Positions 1 through 12,800 of a DNA stretch of 64,000 bases are shown here, in pieces. Every line of letters starts with the position of its first letter. The first letter of the stretch is position 1. The position numbers were made by a program, and so were the translations under genes. Under the pieces are notes generated by a model. The model saw only the letters and a program-made list of their open reading frames with translations. It searched no databases and had not been told where the DNA came from. The stretch is from the NCBI RefSeq assembly GCF_037392515.1, contig NC_090290.1, forward strand, positions 38,012,753 to 38,076,752, given 5' to 3'. Source of the stretch: Haliotis asinina. Taxonomy: Eukaryota; Mollusca; Gastropoda; Lepetellida; Haliotidae.

Positions 1-407
1 GACAAAGTGACCTTTTGTCCTATGGCATCGAAAAAAAAATACAAACCCTGATATTTTAGCTCCAGTAGGTAATGATATATAAAAAAACACAGAAATCCTG
101 ATATTAAAATTTCAGAATGTGGCTAGTGTTACATTTTTTTTTGTCCATCTTTCATTATCAACCTTTTAAATATCACTAGTATAACTATAAGATGACTCCT
201 AAGGCCAAATTTGACAAGAGCTGACACTATGAGTATACTTGTAATGGCAGTCAACGTGTTAAAAATTGAGTTGGCTTAGTCAAGACTCCTCCGTCTACTG
301 ATGATAAATGAACTGTCAAGCTCACACTAAATTCCTCCTGATGAACAAATTTATGTGGAACAAATCTCTTAAAATTCTAGATAATCAGGTTTTTTGCTGA
401 TACAACT
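1..407. other. Downstream flank of TEX10, no feature
   Basis: A+T-rich, with several A or T homopolymers. No open frame with family resemblance, no clear AATAAA on the minus strand. Would contain the TEX10 3' untranslated region if the stop at 510 is real. Confidence 0.5.
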
Positions 408-620
408 GTGAGTGTGTGAGTTTAGTTTTTTAGCCAAAGTAAGCAATATTCCCACTATAAAATTGGATCTGGATCAGACAATCCAGTGATCAGCAGTATG
501 GGTATCAATCTATGCAACTGGGATACAATGACGTGTCAACCAAGTCAGCAAGCCTGACCACCTGTTAAGCCACCTCTTGTGACAAGCATGGGTTACTGAA
601 GATAGTTCTAACCCAGATCT
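408..620 (-). repeat. SINE family A copy, partly exonic
   Basis: Degenerate copy of family A (defined at 54978-55249). Positions 510-620 of it are read in frame by the last TEX10 exon, on the SINE's sense strand. Confidence 0.8.
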
Positions 621-802
621 AAATGGGTGATGCGACTGTGACCTGCAGTGATATTGGTGTGGCGTAAAATGACTGACCTTGACCTTGCCCTGTACCGCCT
701 CTAGGTGGCGGTCTGCTGACTGGGGGAGGGCAGCGGCCGATAAATCTTGTAGGATGTGTACTATTGACCTTATTGCTGTCACTACCATCTCCTCACTGCA
801 GG
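510..802 (-). CDS. TEX10: TEX10 last exon, tail reads into a SINE
   Basis: After a CCTTGCAG acceptor the exon encodes CSEEMVVTAIRSIVHILQDL and then SAAALPQSADRHLEAVQ, comparable with the final helix of vertebrate TEX10. The frame stays open through the adjoining repeat and stops at 510; the last 36 residues lie within a SINE (408-620) on its sense strand. The first part is convincing; whether the SINE-coded tail is used, or an unseen splice removes it, cannot be told from sequence. Confidence 0.78.
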
Positions 803-3800
803 CTGCAAGGAAAGGTCAGTAATAATGGCAGAGTCAGGAACAAACAAAACTGGTGGCTGATAGCATGAGCACCCATAGTAAAATACCAGGTTATATGAAG
901 TGAGAGATAATGTGCAAGCTGGTAAATGAACAGGTGAGTGAGCGGATGTAGTAGACAGGTGAATGGATGCAGTGGACCGATAAGGGAACATTTTAAGTAG
1001 ACAGGGGAGTGAACAGTTGCAGTGGACAGGAGAGTCAACAGCTGCAGTAGACAGGTGAATGAATGGCTGCCATAGACCGGTGAGTGAATGGCTGCAGTAG
1101 ACAGGCGAATGAATGGTTGCCATAGACTGGCAAGTGAATGGCTGCTGTGGACAGGTGAATGAATGGTTACAGTAGACAGGTGACCAAACAGTTGCAGAAG
1201 ACAGGTGAGTGAATGGATGTTGTAGACAGGTGAGGGAACAGTTGCAGTAGACATGTGACTGAACAGTTGCAGCAGACAGGTGAGGGAACAGTTGCAGTAG
1301 ACATGTGACTGAACAGTTGCAGCAGACAGGTGAGGGAACAGTTGCAGTAGACAGGTGAGTGAATGGTTGCAATAGACAGGCGAGTCAACAGCTGCAGTAG
1401 ACAGGTGAATGAATGGATGTAGTAGACCGGTGAGGGAACAGTTGCAGTAGACAGGTGAGTAAATGGTTGCAATAGACAGGCGAGTCAACAGCTGCAGTAG
1501 ACAGGTGAGTGAATGGTTGTCGTAGACAGATGAGTGAATGGTTGCAGTAGACAGGTGACTGAACAGCTGCAGCAGACAGGTGACTAAAGAGTTGTAATCA
1601 ACGGTTGCAGTAAACAGGTGAATGAACGGACGCCACAGACAGGTGAGTGAATGGTTGCTGTAGACAGGTGGATACATGCAGGGTTTGAAAGGGGTGATTG
1701 TAGTCACACTGGCTGAAGATGGTACTCACTTTGTAGAAGATCATGGACCGAGATGAAATATTTGTTGATGATGAATGGCACACCCACCAGACACTGACTG
1801 ATACACTCCCACAGGTCTTTGTTGATCTGGCCCATATTGTCTTCAGATGTTACCATGGTTACCATCTCCATAGTCAAGGACATAAAAATCTTGACAACAA
1901 CATCAATTAGTGATTGGTGTGATTGGTTAACGGCAGCTTGGAAAACATGGAGGCACTTGAGACAGCTGAGTATTGTGGTAACACACACCTTGTGTGACAT
2001 TGTCTGAAAGCAAAGTTAGGATATTACTTCAAAGTTAGTGTTAAATTTCAGTACATTTCCATCTGACTATATGGTACATGCAGAAATCTTCAAAGTGTCA
2101 GTGTGACCTTGACAATGATGAGAATGACACCAAAACTGACTGGGCCCTGGGTGAATCTTGGTGTAGAATATGAAGGAAATCCACTGATCGGTTCTTGAGA
2201 TATCTTGCTGACAAAGGTAGAACAATAAAGTCCCTTGTGACCTTGAAATGAAGGTCAAGGTCACCAAATCTGACTGGGACCTTTCTCATACTGTGATGAA
2301 CCTAGGTAGCCTACAGAATCTGATTACAAACCGCCCACCTCTTCCCCAGAACAGTATGAGCTGTAATTTTCTAGGGTGCTTACTAAGAGGGCAATCTGAT
2401 CCCAACCCTGCTACCCTCATGGCATTATCACCTGTTCGTCCACAGAACAACATGACCTTACACGTGTCTCAGTACTTACCAGGATCGGGCACCAGAAGGA
2501 CAGGATGACGTCCCCAAGACCAGACACATCCGGCACTTGCTGAAGATGATGAAGAACTCTCTGAAACAAATCCAGGCAATGTTAGCGTAAACTACATCTT
2601 CACACAGCACTAACATGTCAGCCATATTGATATTTCTGTGGCTTGAGTGTACAAGTACATTTTGAAACTGATAATCAAAAGGTATTCCTGATGTGTTACA
2701 TCATGTGGCAATTGCATCAGAATCAGACCTTTATTCTGAAGAACATTTGAGCTTAAAGTTTGACCTTCCAGTTCTTACTACAGGAAGCATGAGCTTTTCA
2801 GCCAAACAAACTTATACTTCTAAAACAAATCTAAAACAAACTTCATTTTCATTACCACACGAATTGAAAATCATAATCGTAGCATCTGAAAACTGCCACA
2901 AAACAGAAATGTACTCACTACATGCCTTCACACTCATAAATGAGAAAAGTAAAAAATATCTGGAACAATACTGAACAGAAGGAAACTGATGTTTTCGTTT
3001 TTAGCGTGGGTGAGCGCACCCGAATACACCCGTCACTATGCCTAGATGCACATGGGTTGAAATATCCCATGCATTTCGTTGCTATAGCTGGCGACAGCGT
3101 TAATGAGTTGAAGGCTGGCAGTTGGTTAGATGACTGTTGAGGGACAAAGACGTCTGTATAGAGTACCAGCCTGGGGGTTATGTTAGTATTAAGAAATAGC
3201 TTCCATAAGACATTTATACAGAAGTCTTAGCATTCACATTATCGGTGAATGTGCAGTGTGTAGGGATTTTTCTTTGGTTTTACGGTTTCGTTTCAGTTTG
3301 GGTGTATTAAATGCTCAGATATAATTCTTTTGACTTTTTGTTTACTTTATAAATGGGGAATAATAACTGCCTCATTCCCAAATATCATGGCATTATATTT
3401 CTGCATTCAGAAGTCACAGAGCTGTTCCTGAATCCAGTAACTGTGCCAGGATGTTTCACTGACAACTTGGAAGCCTTGACTTAACTGGCTGAATAGAAAT
3501 TTCAAACACATCTTCATGAAGAGGTATTACACCAAGTACTACACTAAATATCATTGTGTGTGTGGTGCTCTCTGTCTGGTTGAACAATACTGTAACTTGG
3601 AAATAGAGGTCCTAAAATCTCCTAAAATCTTGACATTTTCATGGCATGTGAATACGATTTAGTTTTCTCAAAGTTCTTTTCAGTATCTCCAAAACTGTAA
3701 GTAGTATTCAATACTGTAACATGTATTCATTATCTCAAGTGCACTTCTGTGGCACTAGTGAGTGAGTGAGTTCAGTTTTATGCTGCATTCAGCAGTATCC

Positions 3801-6800
3801 AGCCATATGGTGGTGGTCTGTAAATAATCGAGTCTGGACTACACAATCCAGTGATCAACAACATCAGCATCGATCTGTGCGATTGGGAACTGATGACATA
3901 TGTCAACCATGTCAGTGAGCCTGACCACCCAATCCTGTTAGTCGCCTGTTACGAAAAGCATAGTCGCCTTTTATGGCAAGCATGGGTTGCTGAAGGCCTA
4001 TTCTACCCCAGAACCTTCACCGGCCCTGTGGCTCTAACATCCTGACAGAACTAACATATCCCGGATCTGCTTACATCAACAATAACTGTGTGTTTCTTCC
4101 ATTGTTCAGAGGACACATTCCAGTCGATTTCTGGAGCAGACGTCACATGGCAGCCATATTGCTTTTCTTGCTCAAAGCTCACTCTGTTTCTGTCTGGAAG
4201 GTAACAAGTCGAGTCTCTTGAGCAACACCAGGAAGCAAAATGGTGTTTAAGCTTTAGGTAAATATCATTTCTCTCACATAATAACGTACAGTCAAGTCTT
4301 GTTACTACGACCTCCACTTAGCCGATAATCAACTTTATCTAATGCTTTTGTTGGTAATGAATTGAATAAATGTAATGTAGTCTCATTTATTTAGTACGAC
4401 ATCCTTGTTAATCCGACAATTTGCTGTGCAATGGACGATGTCTGATTAACGAGAGTAGACTGTACATGTAACATGTGTGTGAGCCTATTTGTTTGGTTTG
4501 TCTGGTTGTTGTTTATCACAGCACACAGCAATATTCCAACGACAGTTTGTAAATAATCGGGTGTTGACCAGACAATCCAGTGATCACAGCATTAGTATCA
4601 ATCTACGCAACTGGGACATGATGACATGTGTCAACAAAGTCAGCGAGGCTGACAACCCGATCCCATTAGTCACCTAGTCTTACAACAAGCATGGGCTCCC
4701 AGGGATGCACCCAGGGTTTGAACCGCAGACCCTCCACTCTCCAGGCAGACCATGATCCACCAGACCACAGAGGAAGATGGCTCTAACATGGCCAGCAAAC
4801 AATCTTACCACATTGACTACAGGCAAACAAGGATAAGTTGAACACCGGCCTGACAATTTGCTCGTAGTAGCATGTATGAATACCACCTACTAATGCTTTG
4901 GGGTCCCAGGTTATCCATGATCAAGTGTAGTGCGATGGGTAAAGCATGGCCTGTAACGTGGAATCAATTTCATTGTCATGCACTTGATGTGCACTGGCCT
5001 TTATCTGCTCTCCCTTTCACAACCAAAATGGGCTTTGCTCACTGCCATGCATCACCAACTTCTCCTAAATGCATTCTCTGCACTTGTCCAACTTATCCTT
5101 GTTTGCCAGTAGGGTTATGAATGAGTGAGTGAGTTAACTTCTATTCAACTTCCAGCAGTATTTTCAGCCTATCAAAGCAGGGACACCAAAACTGGTTTTC
5201 ACACATCAAGACAAGATTTCCTACAGCTCTCTAACTTTGAAGCACTAAAGCTACTTTGACTCACTGGAATCTGAAAATGTATCACTTTTCTACAATGTCA
5301 AAAGTAACATTGAACATAACACATCTTCTAGTTATCCCATCTTCTTTTGGTACCGAGAGAAAATGCTGCTTACCAGCAAGGACAGACAACAGGAATGACA
5401 GATACTCGGTAGTCATGGTTACATCACTTTCCACGTGCTTCTCGGTGTCAATTTCCCTCTGAAATCTGTAACAAATCACTCTCCATCACAAAGGAATTCT
5501 CTATCAACAAATCACAATAAGTGAGATAATAATTTCACTTCTTTTTGTTGGTTTCCAGACTTTTGAAAGTTTTAGAAAGAATCCCTTTTCTTCAATCAAA
5601 GAGCTGCACTAACAGGTGTAAAGCATAAATATCTCATTCAGACACATTATACTGACTCAGAACTGACCAGTCCTTGTTCTACCCACGAATGCTGAACGCC
5701 AGGATGGGACCAAGAAGTGCCATATTTTAATGTGTTTCGATATGACGCAGCCTTGGATTGAACCCATGACGCTCTCATCACAACACCGGTTCATACAAAT
5801 GGATGCAATGTTATGATTTTGATTGTTTGTTGTTTACACCAATCTGAGAAATATTCCCTCTATATGGAGTCTGGGACAGATAATCCAGTGATCAACATCA
5901 TCAATCTACGCAATTGCGATACGAGTGAGTTTAGTTTTACGCCACAGTCAGCAATATTCCAGCTATATGGTGGCGGTCTGTAAATAATCAAGCCTGGACC
6001 AGGCAATCCAGTGATTAACAGCATGAACATCTCTGTACAATTGGAAAGCAATAACATGTGCCAACCAAGTCAGCGAGCCTGACCACCCATTAGTCTTGTG
6101 ACAAGCATGGGTTACTGAAGATCAATTCCTTCAGGTCCTTCACGGGTCCAGTTGGGATACAACAACGTGTCAACCTGGTCAGTGAGTCTGACCAACCGAT
6201 CATGTTAGTCATCCCTAGAGCATGAGATAATGAAGATCATTTGTAACTCGGATCTTCCTGGTTCGTCATCTGATGAAGGGGAAAGACTATATGCCAAAAC
6301 ATCGTGTTCCTCATATTAGAGGAGATCCCCTTCATGTTTTTTCCACCTTGAAATTTTAGCATTGTTGGATCCATAATACAATTTGTTAACAAATCTCACA
6401 TACAAACTCTTACAATGCATTGACCCTACAGGGTGTTTCCACTGCTTATTTTACAACAGCCGGTCACCATGTCCGACAACCTCCCAGTCACAAAATATGA
6501 TAAAAATGGCAATGAAATTTCCATAATTTACTAGGTTTTAGTTTTGAAAACTGATTGTAGACTAAACTTGAACAATTATTTTGCCCCTTACTGTTGTTTG
6601 TCTCATGATCCTCTACACCCGACACCTTACTATTAACACCCAAAACACGGTAGTGTCATCTGTTTTTCACTTGCCATTTCAACACACATATGGTACGTAA
6701 ACAACTGATTTCTTTATTAAAGGATTATCTTAACCATTTCTTAAAAACTTTGGTGACATTTCTAGGAGGACAAATAATAGTTTGGGTATTTTACACAGTG

Positions 6801-9800
6801 ACTGGTCTCCAAATCTATTGGTCCTCACCAATTTTTACAAGCTAAAATCTGGTATATTTTGGAAAACAGAAACACTGTTACATTACCTGGTGTGAACGAT
6901 ATCCAGAAGATAGAGAGATACTGCTGATGACACATTGGCATGGTGACACATGCTGACCAATCGTGTAAGGAGCTGTGCAGTGAAGTGAGGTACCCAGTAC
7001 AGTGTATCAAGCAAACCTCGCTGTTGGGCAGCCTCGGTCTGGCAGAACAAACCATCCGTCACATCTAGAATAACACGAAATATCAGTATTCATATTTAAC
7101 AAATTATGATTGAAACATGGTGAGTGTGAGTGACCTTAGTTTTATGCTTCACTCAGCAATACTCCAGCTATATGGCATATGGTGTGTAGACAATCAAATC
7201 TTTACCAGAAAATCCAGTGATCAACAGCATGACCACTGACAGGGTATGACCAAAGGGCTTGTTGGATGCAAAACTTGCCAGCCCTGACCAAAACTTACCT
7301 GCCCACAAAATATCTTCATATACATGTGTACAAATTGAAACTTTTTTCAAAAACACTTCAATACACAATAACATGTCTGGGCAATCTGTTGTTGGTTCTA
7401 CATCACAACCAAGTCCTAGTGCAGACTCATCACGTAGGTCAGATAATACTGCCTCTCACCAAGTATTGATAGGAAGCTGGTCAAGTCTAAATTTTAACCT
7501 GACTCTCGCGAAGGTGAATTTGAGAATCTGGCAGTCCGTGTTGAAACTAACAGTCAAACATGCAGGTATTACCTATACAACTGGGATACGTAATGACATG
7601 TAACCAAGTCAGCAGGTCTGACCGCCCGAACACAATAGTCACCTCTTACGACAGGAATGGGTTTCTGAAGAGTAATTTGATCTTCACGGGTCTATAAAAC
7701 ATGGAAATTCTCCACATTAATGTCACTCTAACATGTCTTGGTTTGACGCTTTCATACGTTAAATCGAAACTTTTTTCACAAACTCTTCAATACACAATAA
7801 CATGTCTGGGCAATTTGTTGCTGGTTCTACATCACAACCAAGTCCTTGTGCAGACTCATCACGTAGGTCAGATAATACTGGCTCTCACCAAGTATTGATA
7901 GGAAGCTGGTCTCCAGATTGTCCAGCAGGGGGCGACACCTCTGACATGCAGCTTGTCTCATCACCTGAACAATGAGTGCTGCCATCTGGGGACTATCAGA
8001 GTAGACATGGGGAAGTAAATCTGGCAGCGTCTGGAAGAACTGGTCCATCAGTATTCTCATGCTGTAGTGAAGAAACAAATCAGTATTGATTTTCTTTCTA
8101 ACTCAAATCCCTCTTCCATCCACAATATTTCAAATATAAGAGTTAGTGAGTCAGTGAGTTTAATTTTAAACCTCACTCAGCAATATTCCAGCTATATGGC
8201 GGTGGCCTGTAAATAATTGAGTCTAGACCAGACAATAAAGTGATCAACTGCATGAGCATCAATCTAAGCAGTTGGGATGTAATAACGTGTGAACCATGCC
8301 AGCAAACCTGACCACCTGATCCTTTTAGTTGCCTCTTATGATAAGCAACAGAAGATCAATTCTAGCCAGGATCTTCTTCAGTTTGAAACTTACGAAACAT
8401 TGTCACCAATCTGTTTCCTTTTAGAGAAAAAGTACTGTCAAATTTGTTTTGGTCAACATGAAATGATATCAGAAGGAAGTAAATTTGTATTAGTCCATAC
8501 TTTCATCAGTTTACAGCATAAGCCTACAGAGATACTCTACAAATGTTTAACTTTTATATCTTTCAATACTTGTTTTCACATAGCCTCACTTTGGAAGCTG
8601 TATTTTTGAATCCAGAAAGAGGCTGGTGAAGAGCTCCAAGTACAGACGCTTCTCGGTAGACAGTGGATGGGCCTTGTTGTACCGAGCCAAAGCATGCTCC
8701 ACAATGCTCTCAACAAGATCTGACATGAAAAGCAACATAAAAAAAGGTGAAAAATAATGACACTGATGCAGTAATGCCAAAAACAATCATCAAAATCAAA
8801 CCTGTTCAATAATGTCAAATATCAAGTCAGGCACCTTCAGAGGTAGCAGGGCCTTATAGGTAATTACTAAAACATGTTTTACAGATATCTGAATGTCAAC
8901 CTTGACCTTGGTTGAAAACCTTTCGTAACAAGAGCCTCAGGAGGGTACATAAGAATAAGAACAACCAAAGTTTGACCTTGACCTTTGACATGGTCACTGA
9001 CCTGTGATGAAAGAATCTGTGCCATCAGAAAAAGGTCAAATGATTTCCTCTCAATGATTTATGCATAGTAATTATGATAAATACAACCATGGTACTAGTT
9101 GTCAGAAACTAAAACCGTATACTACATAATGTCTCATTACATACGAAACAAGTGTCCGTCATGTGGTATCTGATACGACTTTCGTATATTTGTATGTAAT
9201 GAGACAGAGTGTGGTATTTTATGTACTACCCACGTTTCACATGCATAAAACTGACAGAATAGCATAATTTTGTTATTTTTATGGTTCAAACTGTAATCGG
9301 TTTCAGAAAGACCTTGTGGAAGCATGTTGTACTGTTGTACAATTTTGTGTGATGTCACACTGTAATGACGTCTGCACCCCTTGGTATCTGATGCATATCA
9401 GCATGTCACCTCAAACAGCCTCCTACAGTAAACTACTCTGTAGCAACCTGTTCCCTGGTTTCCAGTTGTTTCTCTCAGTTAACATCACTGCTGGAAGGAC
9501 TGCATTAATTTTTTCGACATATATATTTGGATGTAATGTAAATGTGTTCTATTACAAGTGGGCATTTTAGATTGGCACACTGATGATAATGATGATGATA
9601 AATAGAGCCATCACCTTGGATCTTTCACAAAAGTGAATCCTTATCAATAATGACTTGAAATAACCATCAGTTTAACAAGAGACTTTAACCACACTCACTG
9701 GGTATACACCTTGATTGTGTATCAAATTAAGTCCAACATTTAACTTTGTGCAGCAGAGGGCACTTGTCTTGCATACTGTGGACTGTAACACTACTCAACT

Positions 9801-12800
9801 GGGGTGAGTATGCACTATGCCAGAGCTATCTACGGTGCCAAGCCAGTGATCCAGTGTGTTTAAAGTGCCAGGATTGAGCCCATCTGTGATTGGGTGTAAA
9901 AACCTTTGAGTCCACTCCGTGTGCAGTCATCACAACCTCTAGAGTACAGTTCACAACCCAGTGCACTTTCAAGAATCCATAAACCCATTTGTAAATGGCA
10001 ATATGGTGGCCACATGATTTCCTCCAAACACCTAGTTGCGGGATCAGCAAAGTGCAACAAAACTTGGACATATTACTGTGACTGTTTCTCTGTCCACCCA
10101 GCTGTGAATGGGTACCTTGGAAGGATGGGAAAGCCAAATTAACTATGTGTGCCTAGTGGTTGCATGAGTTGTATGATCCCCAGGGAGTTGAGATTGAGCA
10201 ATATGATAAGCTGTTGAGATGATCAAGGGAAAAATACAAAGCGCTTTCAGCAAAAATAAAGTAACACATACACTAATAGCTTGTCTGAAGAAAACATACC
10301 TGTGTCACTGCAGACTATGAGAAACTGTTGCAAGATGGCGACGAGGGTCTTGCTGAGGTCAGGTCCTAGATTCTCCATGGTGAGACACGCAGACAGATAG
10401 TCACCAATACTGGAAGATAGTGTCTTGTCATGGGTCGTTTCCACAAATGTCACCATGACTTCACATACAGACAGATTCAAGGCTTCAGACGTCACCTGTA
10501 AAGTTCAAGATCAAGGTCACTGGAATGACACTTGACAGTGAGTGAGTGAGTTTAGTTTCATGCCGCACTCAGCAATATTCCAGCTATATGGCGGCGGTCT
10601 GTAAATAATCCAGTCTGGACCAGACAACCCAGTGATCAACAACATGAGCATCAATCTGCAAAACTGGGAACCGATGACATGTGTCAACCAAGTCAGTGAG
10701 CCTGACCACCCGATCCCGCTAGTCGCCTCTCATGACAAGCTTAGTCGCCTTTTATGACAAACATGGTTTGCTGAAGGCCTATTCTACCCCGGGACGTTCA
10801 CGAGTATATTGGAATGACCGCAATAATGAAGCATACACTCATATACTGCTTGACTGTAAAAACGCAAAGACTGATACATAATACTGGTGTTGGCAGTATC
10901 ACCAAACAACATGTGAACACATCATGATAGAGTGAGCATGTCCCAACTGGCTGGAGACAACACAAATGGGATGTGCACATTGTACACGTGGTGAAAAGAG
11001 AGGCTCAATTGAGAGTGAGTGAGTGAGTGAGTGAGTGAGTGAGTGAGTGAGTGAGTGAGTGAGTGAGTGAGTGAGTGAGCGAGCGAGTGAGTGAGTGAGT
11101 AGGATTCTACACCACTTTCAACAATATTCCAGCATTATCATTGCAGGGGATACCAGAAATGGGATTCACACATTGTCCCCAAGTGGGAATCGAACCCAGG
11201 TCTGTGTGTTGAGAGAATGCTTTACCCACAAGGCTACACCACTGCCCAAATAGTTCAGCGGACTATATGAATGCGAAATGTTCACTGTGGCTCTACATAC
11301 ACTCAGCACTGTGCTAGAGATAAGGTAAGCAGGGATTTGAAGCATGATCATAAACATTTGGTGTCCCTGAAAATGAAAAATGAAACATTTGACCCAACTG
11401 TTTACCTGGCTGACCTCCTTCTTGCTCTTCCTGTGGGCGGTGGTGTTACGGTGGCCGACGTTGTCTTGTATGATGTACGGGAAGTAGGCCACGAAGTGAT
11501 TCATGAACTCCTTCTCATGACTCACAAAGATTTCCTTCACCTGCAAAATCAGACTCTTTGTAGAAATTGTAACTCTGTGCTGCACCTTATAAATGATTTC
11601 GATATTCAGATGTCACTACAGACACAACAAGGTTGCCAAGTTTTGAACAGGGTAAGTGATGCGCCAATGCCAGAGAAATATTTCAGTTTTTTTATTTAGC
11701 CTAAGTTGTACTATGATTGACAGATAGGACTGAGCCTGTAAAATATTAACTCCGGACCAGATAATCAAGTGACAACCAACATTAGCATAGATATATGACT
11801 TGTGATAGTCTTAAGGGGGAAGTGTGTACTTTTTTCACATTTAGTAGCAGCAATAGTTTAATTGACTGTAGTAGCAACAGCAGCAGCCATGTAGTAGTAG
11901 AAGACGTGGCATAGTTATGAAGAGAACTGGGTTAGAACTGATCTTCAGTAACCCATGCTTGTCCAAAGACGTGACTAATGGGATTGGGTGGTCAGGCTCC
12001 CTGACTTCGGGACACATGTCATCGGTTCCCAACTGCACATATCGATTCTCTTGCTGTTGATCACTGGATTGCCTGGTCCAGATCCGATTATTTACAGATG
12101 CATTCTTATAGCTAGAATGTTACTGAGGCGGCGTAAAACTAAATTCACTCACTCACTCAGTTGCATCAGTAGCTATAAAAGCAGCAATAACAGAAGCATA
12201 AGGTATTATATATCTATATAAGTAGAAGCGTATCAATGGTAGTATTAGCAGCAACAGGAAAGATATAGTAGTATCTATAACAGTAGGATACAAGTATTTT
12301 GAAGTGGCAGGGGAGATATGAGTGAGTGAGTGAGTGAGTGAGTGAGTGAGTGAGTGAGTGAGTGAGTGAGTGAGTGAGTGAGTGAGTGAGTTTAGTTTTA
12401 CACCCCACTCAGCAATATTCCAGCTATATGGCGGCGGTCTGTAAATAATCCAGTCTGGACCAGATAATCTAGTGATCAACATCAGCACCTGTTACGACAA
12501 GCACAGTTGCCTTTTATGGCAAGCATTGGTTGCTGAAGGCCTATTCTACCTGGGACCTTATTATGAAGTGGCAGGGGAGATACAGTAGTATCCTTGACAG
12601 TACTACAAGTATTATAAAGTGTTGAGTCTGTAACATACCAAGGTGTTGTCGTCGGCAGCACTGTCTAGACATCGCCACAGAAGATGGAGGACTTGCATCA
12701 CATGGTGCATCACTGCCACAGACCCAGGGGTCACCAGGTTGTCTGACAACACCAACACTCAACTGAAGACTACAGCTGGTATCCACTGATTTCTTCTCAA

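Noticed and set aside
793-1707. 304-codon minus frame and two overlapping long frames rich in HLSTATV
   Set aside because: All three frames are open because a 25-bp minisatellite without stops is translated; no domain, no splice support.
4051-4317. 88-codon minus frame as the missing TEX10 exon
   Set aside because: No resemblance to the TEX10 family, wrong boundaries, and it overlaps an inverted-repeat element.
11012-11102. GAGT array considered as a regulatory or CRISPR-like array
   Set aside because: Simple tetranucleotide tail of a SINE; no spacers.
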